From CAIXSE01 sp040769125 (GTDB lineage Bacteria > Actinomycetota > Thermoleophilia > UBA2241), in NCBI GenBank assembly GCA_040769125.1, contig JAXGLO010000001.1:1302001-1366000 (forward strand): a stretch of DNA of 64,000 bases, in the 5' to 3' direction. Below, piece after piece: positions 56,604-64,000 of the stretch. Every line of letters begins with the position of its first letter. Position 1 is the first letter of the stretch. A program made the translations under genes and the position numbers. A model generated the notes under the pieces. That model had not been told where the DNA came from and made no database searches. It worked only from the letters and a program-made list of their open reading frames with translations.

Positions 56604-58700
56604 TCAGTCGGCGTCGGGCTTCGAGAGAAGCTTGAGCCCGATGCGGTTTCGTACTTTGTCGACCTCGATGACCTCGACGGTGATCATGTCGCCGCGTTTC
56701 ACGACGTCCTCGACCGAGGCGACGCGCTTGCCCTTCTTGCCGAGCCGCGAGATGTGCAGGAGGCCGTCGGTGCCCTTCTTGAGTTCCACGAAGGCGCCGA
56801 AGTCGGTGGTCTTGACCACGCGCCCGGTGAAGACGTCGCCGACCTCGATCTCCTTGGTCATCGCCGTGATGCGGTTAATGACGCCCTCGGCCGACTCCTG
56901 GTCGGGAGCGCAGATGAAGATCGTGCCGTTGTCCTCGATGTCGATGTCGGCGCCGAACTCGTCGGTCATGCCGCGGATGGTCTCGCCGCCCTTGCCGATG
57001 ACGAGGCCGATCTGATCCGGGTTGATCTGGATGGTGAAGATCCGCGGGGCCCAGGGCGACAGCTCGTCGCGCGGCTCCGCGATCGCCTCGCTCATGCGCC
57101 TGAGGATGAAGAGACGGGCCTGGCGGGCCTGCTCGAGGGCCTCGGTGAGAATCTCGAACGTAACGCCGGTGATCTTAATGTCCATCTGCAGCGCAGTGAT
57201 GCCCTCGGCGGTGCCGGCGACCTTGAAGTCCATATCGCCGAGGTGATCCTCGACGCCGGCGATGTCAGTGAGGACGACGTAGTCGTCGCCCTCCTTGATC
57301 AACCCCATAGCCGTACCGGCTACGGGGGCGCTGATCTTCACACCGGCGTCCATGAGGGCGAGGGTCGAGCCGCAGACGCTGGCCATCGACGACGAGCCGT
57401 TGCTCTCGAGGATCTCCGAGACGATGCGGATCGTGTACGGGAACTCGACCTCTTCTGGAATCACGGGCAGCAGAGCCCGCTCGGCGAGTGCGCCATGGCC
57501 GATGTCACGGCGCTTGGGGCCACGCATGAAGCCGGTCTCGCCCACGCAGTACGGCGGGAAGTTGTAGTGGTGGATGTAGCGCTTCTTGTCCTCGAGGCCG
57601 AGGCCGTCGATGCGCTGGAACTCGCCGGTGCCCCCTAGCGTCAGCAGGCTCATGGCCTGCGTCTCGCCGCGCGTGAAGAGGGCGCTGCCGTGGGTACGCG
57701 GAATGAGGCCGACCTCGCAGGAGATCGGCCGGATCTCGTCGAGGCCACGACCGTCGGGGCGTCGCTTCTGCACGGCGATGCGCTGACGCACCAGATCCTT
57801 CTCGACCTTGGCGAGCGCCCGCTTGACGTGAACGATGCGCTCCGGCTCCGAATCCTCGGCGACAAGCGCTTCCATGGCGGCGCGTTTGACCTCGGCGGTC
57901 GCGTTCTGGCGACCATGCTTGTCGGCGATCTGGGTGGCCTCGTCCAGGGCTGCTCCGTACCCCGCGCGGACCTCTGCCAGAACGTTCTCGTCGATGGTCC
58001 ACTCCGGAACGTCGCGCTTGGGCAGGCCGCACAGACGCTGCAGCTCGTCCTGGACGTCGATGATCTTCTGGATCTCTTCGTGGGCGATGCGCAGCGCCTC
58101 GACCACAACCTTCTCGGAGACCTCCTGGGCGCCGGCCTCGACCATGACAATGGCGTCACGCGTGCCGGTGACCACGAGGTCGAGATCGCTCTCGTCCTGC
58201 AATTCCTCGAGGGTCGGGTTGACCACGAGCTCACCGTCGATGCGACCCATGCGCACAGAGCCGATCGGCCCGAGGAACGGGATGTCGCTGACGGTCAACG
58301 CTGCAGAGGCCCCGATCGTCGCGAGCGTCTCGTAGGCGTTCTCAAAGTCCACGGAGAGCGTCGTGGCAACCACGTGAACTTCATTCATGAAGCCGTTCGC
58401 AAAGAGCGGCCGTATCGGACGGTCGATCTGCCGCGCCGTGAGAATCGCTTTCTCGCTCGGCCGGGATTCACGCTTGATGAAACCGCCAGGGATCTTGCCC
58501 GCCGCGTAGTGACGCTCTTCAACGTCGACGGTGAGCGGGAAGAAGTCCTGACCTTCACGCACGTCGTCGCGCGCCACAGCGGTGACCAGCACCACCGTGT
58601 CGCCGCAACGCACGAGAACCGCACCGTTCGCCTGCTTGGCCAGTCGGCCGGTCTCCAGGGTGATCGTCTTGCCCCCGACCTCTACTGCAACTGAGTTCAT
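56604..58700 (-). CDS. pnp: Polyribonucleotide nucleotidyltransferase (PNPase)
   Basis: 698 residues from ATG 58700, AAGGAAGAG upstream. Two RNase PH domains (first with G-D-T-V-V-L-V-T-A, F-F-P-L-T-V-D; second, catalytic, with R-T-H-G-S-A-L-F-T-R-G-E-T-Q), the helical linker, KH domain (I-G-L-V-I-G-K-G-G-E-T-I-R) and S1 domain (G-D-V-F-T-G-R-V-V-K-T-T-D-F-G-A-F-V). 3'-5' phosphorolytic RNA decay. 109 nt after rpsO, the classic rpsO-pnp pair. Confidence 0.96.
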   Translation of the reverse strand: MNSVAVEVGGKTITLETGRLAKQANGAVLVRCGDTVVLVTAVARDDVREGQDFFPLTVDVEERHYAAGKIPGGFIKRESRPSEKAILTARQIDRPIRPLFANGFMNEVHVVATTLSVDFENAYETLATIGASAALTVSDIPFLGPIGSVRMGRIDGELVVNPTLEELQDESDLDLVVTGTRDAIVMVEAGAQEVSEKVVVEALRIAHEEIQKIIDVQDELQRLCGLPKRDVPEWTIDENVLAEVRAGYGAALDEATQIADKHGRQNATAEVKRAAMEALVAEDSEPERIVHVKRALAKVEKDLVRQRIAVQKRRPDGRGLDEIRPISCEVGLIPRTHGSALFTRGETQAMSLLTLGGTGEFQRIDGLGLEDKKRYIHHYNFPPYCVGETGFMRGPKRRDIGHGALAERALLPVIPEEVEFPYTIRIVSEILESNGSSSMASVCGSTLALMDAGVKISAPVAGTAMGLIKEGDDYVVLTDIAGVEDHLGDMDFKVAGTAEGITALQMDIKITGVTFEILTEALEQARQARLFILRRMSEAIAEPRDELSPWAPRIFTIQINPDQIGLVIGKGGETIRGMTDEFGADIDIEDNGTIFICAPDQESAEGVINRITAMTKEIEVGDVFTGRVVKTTDFGAFVELKKGTDGLLHISRLGKKGKRVASVEDVVKRGDMITVEVIEVDKVRNRIGLKLLSKPDAD

Positions 58701-58809
58701 CTCTTCCTTCAGCTTCTGCCCCGGCGCCCCATTGCGCACGGGTGCTGGCTCGCCCGCACACCGGGTGCGCGAGCGCTCTCAACGGCGCGTCGAGCGCCAC
58801 GTCGCGATG

Positions 58810-59079
58810 CTACTTGCGAAGCTCCAGCTCCTTGACCAGAGCGCGATACCGCTCGAGGTCGCGCGACTGCAGGTAGTTGAGCAGACGGCGGCGCTGGCCA
58901 ACCATCTTCAGCAGACCACGGCGGCTGTGATGGTCCTTCTTGTGGATCTTGAGGTGCTCGGTGAGGGTCTCGATACGAGCCGTAAGGATCGCGACCTGCA
59001 CCTCAGGAGAGCCGGTGTCGCCGTCGTGCTTGGCGTGCCGGGCGATGATGGTCTCTTTGACTTCCTTGGTGACTGCCAT
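58810..59079 (-). CDS. rpsO: 30S ribosomal protein S15
   Basis: 89 residues, the standard length, with GGGAGGTG 6 nt before ATG 59079. D-T-G-S-P-E-V-Q-V-A, L-T-x-H-L-K-x-H-x-K-D-H-H-S-R-R-G-L and R-R-x-L-L-x-Y-L are diagnostic. Binds 16S rRNA early in assembly of the platform. 134 nt separate it from the ribF gene upstream, enough for its own promoter or an S15-binding leader, neither of which I could define. Confidence 0.96.
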   Translation of the reverse strand: MAVTKEVKETIIARHAKHDGDTGSPEVQVAILTARIETLTEHLKIHKKDHHSRRGLLKMVGQRRRLLNYLQSRDLERYRALVKELELRK

Positions 59080-59213
59080 ACGTTTCACCTCCCTTGCAGG
59101 AGTATCCGGGAACCCAGTAGCAGGTTGGCGGCCCACAACCGAGTAGGCGGTTCAATTAAAGTAGCACAGTCGGATGAAGCGAGAAACCGCGTTTGCGGCC
59201 GCCGGCGTACGCC

Positions 59214-60170
59214 TCAGATGCCGGCCTTGACGTAGGCCGGGTCAGCGAGCCCGGCGGTCACCGCGATGTCGTGCCTCATCTGCTCGACCAGCTCGCCGGG
59301 TGAGTCGAAGCGGCGCTCGTCGCGGATCCTGTGAAGGAAATCGACCCGCACGGGACGCGCGTAGAGATCGCCGCTGAAGGTCAGCAGATAGGCCTCCACC
59401 GTGACGCGAGTGGTCGGCGCGTCTTTACTGCGAAAGGTCGGGTTGTGACCGATGTTCACCGCTGCCCGGTACCACCCGCCGGCGACCAGCACCCGCCCAG
59501 CGTAGACCCCTGGACCAGGGAAGATGGTGCCCGCCTCGAGGTCGATGTTGGCCGTCGGCACGCCCAGCGTGCGGCCGCGGCGATCGCCCGGCACAACGAG
59601 ACCGCTGGCCGAGGGCGGCCGCCCCAGGATGTCCCGAACCTCTTCGAGCTCGCCGCGACTGAGGAGCTCCCGGATCCGCGTGGAGCTGATCGTCTTGCCG
59701 CGCTCGGTCACAAGGCGCACGACACAGGTCTCGTAGCCATGCCGTTCACCGCAGGCGCGGAGACAGTCGGCGTCGCCGGCGCCGCCGGCGCCGAAGTGGA
59801 AGTTCTCGCCGACGACGACCACACGCGCCCCGAGCGTGTCGGCCAGAAGTTCCTCACAGAACTTGGACGGTGTGAGCGATGCCAGGCGCGCGTTGAAGTG
59901 CAGCAGCACGAGCTCCTCAGGATTGAGCTCCTCGATGAGGCGGATCTTCTCCGCCGCCGATATCAGCAGCCGCGGCGCCCTCGTCGGATCGACCACCTCG
60001 AGCGGGTGCCGGTCGAAGGTAACGACGGCGCTGCGCAGACCACGGGCCGCCGCGACCTCCACCGCTCGGCTGATGACTGCGCGGTGCCCGATGTGCACCC
60101 CGTCGAAGGTCCCGATGGCGAGTGCGCGCGGGACGGCCTCAAGCTCCTCGACTCCGGCGACGACCCGCAT
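59214..60170 (-). CDS. ribF: Bifunctional riboflavin kinase/FAD synthetase
   Basis: 318 residues. N-terminal FMN adenylyltransferase: A-I-G-T-F-D-G-V-H-I-G-H-R, V-T-F-D-R-H-P, G-E-N-F-H-F-G, I-S-S-T-R-I-R; C-terminal riboflavin kinase: G-x-R-x-G-R-T-L-G-V-P-T-A-N, G-V-Y-A-G-R-V and N-I-G-x-N-P-T-F. Makes FMN and FAD. Its ATG overlaps the truB stop by one base. Confidence 0.95.
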   Translation of the reverse strand: MRVVAGVEELEAVPRALAIGTFDGVHIGHRAVISRAVEVAAARGLRSAVVTFDRHPLEVVDPTRAPRLLISAAEKIRLIEELNPEELVLLHFNARLASLTPSKFCEELLADTLGARVVVVGENFHFGAGGAGDADCLRACGERHGYETCVVRLVTERGKTISSTRIRELLSRGELEEVRDILGRPPSASGLVVPGDRRGRTLGVPTANIDLEAGTIFPGPGVYAGRVLVAGGWYRAAVNIGHNPTFRSKDAPTTRVTVEAYLLTFSGDLYARPVRVDFLHRIRDERRFDSPGELVEQMRHDIAVTAGLADPAYVKAGI

Positions 60171-61081
60171 CAGATCTTGACGAGCATCCTCATCGCGTGG
60201 CCCTCCTCCGCGGGTCCGTATACGGCCACCAGCTCGCCGCGATAGGTGAGCCGCACCGGCTCCTGCGGGCCGCCCGGAAGCCGGGCGCCATTGCGCACGG
60301 CGCCTACCTGGGCGGCCGAGAGCTCGATCCCGGTCATGAAGCTCAAGGCCGCGGCCGGGCCGACGAGCCCTGGGATACGGTCGTCGCCGGCCTCTCGCGC
60401 CGCCATGGCATCCTCAAAGCCTGCGAGCGACATGGCATCTTCGAGACGCAGCTCGCCGGTCGCCGTGCGCGCGAGCTGGACGAGATGCGCACCAGCGCCG
60501 ACGGCCTCACCGATGTCGACGGCGAGCTGGCGCACGTACATTCCCTTGGAGCACTCGATGCGGCAGCGCATCTCCTGCGCGGCTTCGTCGAAGCTGAGCA
60601 CCTCGATCGCGTCGATGCAGACCTCCTTGACGGGCGTCTCGACGACCTCGCCGCGATGCGCCTTCTTGTACAGGCGCTCACCGTCAACCTTGACTGCAGA
60701 GGTCATCGGTACCCGCTGCGTCACCGCGCCGAGGAACTCGGGGATAACGGCCTCAACGGCCTCACGCGTGGTAGTGCTCCCAGTCTCGCTGAGCTCGCCG
60801 GTGAGGTCGCCGCTGTCGGAGCGCACGCCGAACTTCATCGTGCATTCGTATTCCTTGGGAAGGTCGACGAAGAAGCGCGCGAGCTTCGTGGCGCGGCCGA
60901 GGAGTACGACCAGCAGGCCTGTGGCGAAGGGGTCGAGGGTCCCGGCGTGGCCGACCTTCTTGATCGACGGCCTCACCTGACGCCGCACCCTGGCGACGAC
61001 GTCATGCGATGTCATCCCCGCGGGCTTGTCGATCAGCAGGATGCCGTCGAGAGGCGTCTTTCGAGTTCTGAACTGAGCCAT
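60170..61081 (-). CDS. truB: tRNA pseudouridine-55 synthase
   Basis: 303 residues, ATG 61081. D-K-P-A-G-M-T-S-H-D-V, then G-H-A-G-T-L-D-P-F-A-T-G-L-L with the catalytic Asp, P-M-T-S-A-V-K-V-D-G-E-R-L-Y, and C-S-K-G-M-Y-V-R-Q-L-A-V-D-I-G. The C-terminal PUA-like part is short. Its first 49 nt lie inside the 3' end of the nrnA gene. Confidence 0.95.
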   Translation of the reverse strand: MAQFRTRKTPLDGILLIDKPAGMTSHDVVARVRRQVRPSIKKVGHAGTLDPFATGLLVVLLGRATKLARFFVDLPKEYECTMKFGVRSDSGDLTGELSETGSTTTREAVEAVIPEFLGAVTQRVPMTSAVKVDGERLYKKAHRGEVVETPVKEVCIDAIEVLSFDEAAQEMRCRIECSKGMYVRQLAVDIGEAVGAGAHLVQLARTATGELRLEDAMSLAGFEDAMAAREAGDDRIPGLVGPAAALSFMTGIELSAAQVGAVRNGARLPGGPQEPVRLTYRGELVAVYGPAEEGHAMRMLVKI

Positions 61082-62010
61082 GAGGTCACCTCCTCGGGGC
61101 TTCGGGCGGCAGAAAACCCCGCCGCGAGTCGATGGCCGCCGCCGCCTTCGAGGGCGGCGACCTCGCTGACGTCGAGGGCGCGCGACCGCAGGCTCACGCG
61201 CACGCCCCCAGCGACGGGCTCTTCCTTGACCAGGGCTGCGACCTCCACGCCCTCCACAGATCGCAGACTCTCAACGACGCCCTCCGCCTCGCTGGGCGAC
61301 GCACCCGTGGCCGCGTAGTCTGAGCCGCGCAGCACGGCGACGAGCGCCCTGCCGCCGAGCACGGGCTGGGCTGCCTCCACGGCCCTCGCCCAGAGGCGAA
61401 GCGCGCCGAGGGTGCGACGTTCGTAGAGCCTCCCGTACACGGCGGTGACATCGACACCGAGGTCGCGAAGCCAGGCGGCACAGGCGAACGTATGGGCGCT
61501 CGTGCTCTGGTGATGGAAGTGTCCGGAGTCGAACGAGATGCCGGCGTAGAGGGCCGTCGCTGCCTGCAGCGACGGCTGCAAGCCGAGGCCCTGGGCGATC
61601 TCGCAAATGATTTCACAGGTGCTGCTCGCGGCGCCGCGCACCAGAACAGTGTCCCCGTAGCCGGGATTGTCGTGATGATGGTCGATATTGACCACTGGAG
61701 CGCTCCAGGTCTGGATAGGTAGCGCGATGCGCTCGAATCGCGCGCAGTCGAGAGCGTAGAGAGGCAGCCCGGACGGCGGCACCGTCCGCTCCACCCGTTC
61801 CGAAGGAAGCAGCAGGTCGACCAGTGGGAGGATCTCGACGGCGTCGACGTAGAGCCGCGCCGTAACGTCGAGCTGCGCGAAGAGATCGAGCATACCGGCG
61901 GCCGCGCCGAGCGCGTCCGGATCAGGCTTCGTATGCACGGCGAGCGCAACCTCGCGCTCACTGCGTATGCGCCGGCAGACGGCGGCCACATCGTCACGTG
62001 AGGCCGTCAC
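61033..62010 (-). CDS. nrnA: DHH/DHHA1 phosphoesterase, NrnA-like
   Basis: 325 residues, GTG start overlapping the rbfA stop (GTGA). Metal sites: A-V-H-T-K-P-D-P-D-A-L-G, L-D-C-A-R (second Asp), I-D-H-H-H-D-N and C-terminal G-G-G-G-H-R-L-A-A-G-F of DHHA1. Degrades oligoribonucleotides of a few bases and/or pAp; members also hydrolyse pApA or pGpG from cyclic dinucleotides. The 49-nt overlap with truB is much longer than the other overlaps in this operon. Confidence 0.92.
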   Translation of the reverse strand: MTASRDDVAAVCRRIRSEREVALAVHTKPDPDALGAAAGMLDLFAQLDVTARLYVDAVEILPLVDLLLPSERVERTVPPSGLPLYALDCARFERIALPIQTWSAPVVNIDHHHDNPGYGDTVLVRGAASSTCEIICEIAQGLGLQPSLQAATALYAGISFDSGHFHHQSTSAHTFACAAWLRDLGVDVTAVYGRLYERRTLGALRLWARAVEAAQPVLGGRALVAVLRGSDYAATGASPSEAEGVVESLRSVEGVEVAALVKEEPVAGGVRVSLRSRALDVSEVAALEGGGGHRLAAGFSAARSPEEVTSWLSSELERRLSTASC

Positions 62011-62459
62011 CGGGGGCCCTCCACGCGCGCGCCTGACGCATCCTCCGGGTCCTCCACGCCCGCGACAGCTTCGTCGCGGGCGCCGCTGACCTCGATCTCC
62101 GGTGGCTCGCTGCCGAGAACCGCCTCCTCGAGCTTCATGAGCCGCTCGATGTGCAGCGCGTTGTCGAGCGTCGCGTCGTAGTGGAACGTGAGCCGCGGCG
62201 TGCGCTTCATATGCAACTTGGCGTTGAGGCAGGCCTGGAGGAAACCGTGCGAGTGCTTCAGAGCGCGCATCGTCGCCTCACGCTCCGCCTCGCCGCCGAG
62301 GACGCTCACGAACACCTTCGCGGAGCGCAGATCGGGCGTCGTCTCCACACCGGTGACCGTCACGAAGCCGACGCGCGGATCCTTAAGCCCTTCTGCGGAG
62401 ATGATCGAGGAGAGCGTCTCCTTGATGCTCTCGTTTACTCTCAGTAGTCGATGTCCCAC
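62007..62459 (-). CDS. rbfA: Ribosome-binding factor A
   Basis: 150 residues from GTG 62459, which lies inside the 3' end of the DUF503 gene. KH-type fold with R-V-N-E-S-I-K-E-T-L-S-S-I-I, D-P-R-V-G-F-V-T-V-T-G-V, A-K-V-F-V-S-V and the helix-kink region L-x-x-x-L-H-M-K-R-T-P-R-L-T-F. Acts in 30S maturation. The acidic C-terminal 30 residues exceed the usual length. Confidence 0.9.
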   Translation of the reverse strand: MGHRLLRVNESIKETLSSIISAEGLKDPRVGFVTVTGVETTPDLRSAKVFVSVLGGEAEREATMRALKHSHGFLQACLNAKLHMKRTPRLTFHYDATLDNALHIERLMKLEEAVLGSEPPEIEVSGARDEAVAGVEDPEDASGARVEGPR

Positions 62460-62764
62460 AGCGTATCCACCGGATCGGTCGTCTTCAGCACGACACGCGA
62501 CACGTCGTACTCCTGGGCGTGCAGGTAACGGTCGACGTCGTCCAGCCGCTCTCGGGCCTGCTGGAGCGACGAGGCGGCGAGCACGACAAGGACACGCGCG
62601 CGCTGCCACGCCTCGTGCTCGCCCACCTCGCTGAAGGACGCACGAAAGCGCCCGTTCATGATGTCGCGCAGCGAGGCGAGCGGAGCGCGCTTGTCCTTGA
62701 GGGAGCGACTGGCCGGAAAATGCAGCTCCGCCAGCAGAATGCCGACGCAGGCGTTACGCTTCAC
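62441..62764 (-). CDS. DUF503 family protein (YlxP-like)
   Basis: 107 residues from GTG 62764. C-V-G-I-L-L-A-E-L-H-F-P, S-L-K-D-K-R-A-P-L, and S-F-S-E-V-G-E-H-E-A-W-Q-R-A define DUF503/YlxP, a small fold regularly encoded between infB and rbfA. It probably takes part in translation or ribosome assembly, but no activity is established. Overlaps infB by 11 nt and rbfA by 19 nt. Confidence 0.88.
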   Translation of the reverse strand: MKRNACVGILLAELHFPASRSLKDKRAPLASLRDIMNGRFRASFSEVGEHEAWQRARVLVVLAASSLQQARERLDDVDRYLHAQEYDVSRVVLKTTDPVDTLWDIDY

Positions 62765-64000
62765 GGGCGACTTCTCTGGTCTCGTACGCCTCCAGCACGT
62801 CCCCCTCCTTGAGGTCGTTGAAGCCGTCGAGCAGAATGCCGCACTCGAACCCCTCCTGCACCTCACGCGCGTCCTCCTGGAAGCGCTTGAGAGAGGCTAT
62901 CTTGCCCTCGTAGACCACGACGTCGTCCCGCAACAGCCGGATGCCTGCGTTTCTCGAGATCATGCCGTGCGTCACCATACAGCCTGCGATCGTTCCCAGC
63001 CTGGAGGCCTTGAACGTAGTACGCACCTCGGCCTGGCCGAGCGCCACCTCCTCGAAGGTCGGCTTGAGCATACCCACGAGCGCCGCCGTGATGTCCTCGG
63101 TGACCTTGTAAATGACCCTGTACGTACGTACGTCGACCCCTTCACTCTCAGCGAGGGCGCTGGCGGCGGCGCTGGGCCGCACGTTGAAACCGATGATGAT
63201 TGCATTGGAGGCGCTGGCAAGCATCACGTCGCTCTCGTTGATCCCGCCCACGCCGAGATGGATGACCTTGACCTTGACCTCGGGGTGCTGGATCTTGAGG
63301 AGCGCGTCGTGAAGCGCCTCGAGGCTGCCCTGCACGTCGGCCTTGACGACCAGGTTGAGATCACGGACCTTGCCCTCGGCAATGCGTGCGAAAACGTCGT
63401 CGAGCGTCAGCGAACGCTGCTTGGCGAGAGCCTCGGAGCGAATGCGGTTGGCGCGCCTCTGCGCCAACGAACGCGCCATGCGCTCGTTCTTGACGACGCG
63501 GCTGAACTCACCGGCCTGCGGCAGGTCGTCGAAGCCGACGATCTCGACCGGCGTCGAAGGAGCCCCGCTCTTGAGCGGCTCACCTTTGTAGTCGCGCATG
63601 GCGCGCACGCGGCCGCTGGCCTCGCCGGCCACAATCGCGTCACCCACGCGAATGGTGCCTCGGTTGATGAGGACGGTCGCGACGACGCCACGCCCCGGGT
63701 CGACCTTGGACTCGATTACGTAGCCGCTGGCCGGCGCATTCGGGTTAGCCTTGAGATCGGCCACCTCGGCCACGAGCAGGAGCATGTCCAGGAAGTTCTC
63801 CAGGCCGATCTTTTTCTTGGCACTCACCTCGACGAACACGGTGTCGCCGCCCCACGCCTCGGGGATGACGCCGTGTTCGCTGAGCTGCTGCTTGAGGCGA
63901 TCGACGTTGGCCTCGGGCTTGTCGATCTTGTTGATGACGATCAGGATCGGAACCTCCGCCGCCCGAGCGTGGTCGATCGCCTCCACGGTCTGGGGCATGA
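62754..64000 (-). CDS. infB: Translation initiation factor IF-2, C-terminal part (partial)
   Basis: At least 415 residues are visible; the gene continues past the window end. It starts within the G domain at V-N-K-I-D-K-P (G4) and S-A-K-K (G5), followed by domains III and IV: D-P-G-R-G-V-V-A-T-V-L, V-K-A-D-V-Q-G-S, G-V-G-G-I-N-E-S-D-V-M-L-A, and C-terminal fMet-tRNA-binding G-x-E-C-G-I. Stop TAA 62754-62756. First visible gene of the minus-strand block. Confidence 0.96.
   Translation of the reverse strand, partial: MPQTVEAIDHARAAEVPILIVINKIDKPEANVDRLKQQLSEHGVIPEAWGGDTVFVEVSAKKKIGLENFLDMLLLVAEVADLKANPNAPASGYVIESKVDPGRGVVATVLINRGTIRVGDAIVAGEASGRVRAMRDYKGEPLKSGAPSTPVEIVGFDDLPQAGEFSRVVKNERMARSLAQRRANRIRSEALAKQRSLTLDDVFARIAEGKVRDLNLVVKADVQGSLEALHDALLKIQHPEVKVKVIHLGVGGINESDVMLASASNAIIIGFNVRPSAAASALAESEGVDVRTYRVIYKVTEDITAALVGMLKPTFEEVALGQAEVRTTFKASRLGTIAGCMVTHGMISRNAGIRLLRDDVVVYEGKIASLKRFQEDAREVQEGFECGILLDGFNDLKEGDVLEAYETREVAREA

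Overview
The window is a GC-rich chromosomal segment from what looks like a deep-branching Actinomycetota (Rubrobacteria/Thermoleophilia-like, or one of the anaerobic early lineages). The evidence is gene content: a WhiG-type sigma factor, a one-motif RsiG-like anti-sigma, a GarA-like FHA protein next to an FtsR-like MerR regulator, RNase Y together with RNase J, an LL-diaminopimelate aminotransferase route to meso-DAP, MglA/MglB polarity proteins and a selenium-type YedE. GTG and TTG starts are frequent and many genes overlap by 1-19 nt. The taxonomic placement is inference; no rRNA is present.

Layout. Positions 1-16.8 kb (+ strand): end of comM, dprA, xerC, whiG, rpsB-tsf-pyrH-frr-uppS-cdsA, a large membrane protein, dxr-rseP-epimerase-ispG and proS. 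These cover DNA uptake/recombination, a sigma factor, translation and nucleotide supply, lipid carrier and phospholipid precursors, and the MEP isoprenoid pathway. 16.9-23.5 kb: accessory region with an XRE regulator, a secreted VCBS/Ig-like protein gene broken by a frameshift, a deleted duplicate of its 3' end, a four-gene selenium/sulfur-type operon (yedE, tusA, DUF3343, YjeF-like kinase) and tRNA-Pro(GGG). 23.5-32.2 kb: CDP-alcohol phosphatidyltransferase, nucleotidyltransferase fused to a degenerate phosphomannomutase, VanW protein, mglBA (-), then divergently rsiG-like, zinc-ribbon/FHA, ftsR-like and apt (+). 32.5-64 kb (- strand): one long housekeeping block, in transcription order infB, DUF503, rbfA, nrnA, truB, ribF, rpsO, pnp, M16 peptidase, dapB, dapA, rnj, ftsK, rodZ-like, yajQ, rimO, pgsA, cinA, thpR, recA, recX, rny, miaB, LigB/MEMO-like, AMMECR1, miaA, dapF, dapL, hflX, dut, nudix.

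How it fits together. The two housekeeping blocks are the halves of the familiar rpsB...proS / infB...recA...hflX supercluster, but the second half is inverted relative to the first and the accessory genes sit at the junction. dapA, dapB, dapL and dapF give a complete aspartate-semialdehyde to meso-DAP pathway. The most interesting biology is (i) a probable c-di-GMP-gated RsiG/WhiG switch whose anti-sigma gene is divergent from mglBA, (ii) the YedE/TusA/DUF3343/kinase operon of selenium-metabolism type, (iii) a promoter-to-terminator unit of about 234 nt in front of RNase Y, (iv) AMMECR1 and LigB/MEMO-like genes locked between the two tRNA-A37 modification genes miaB and miaA, and (v) a rimO gene that can only start at CTG.
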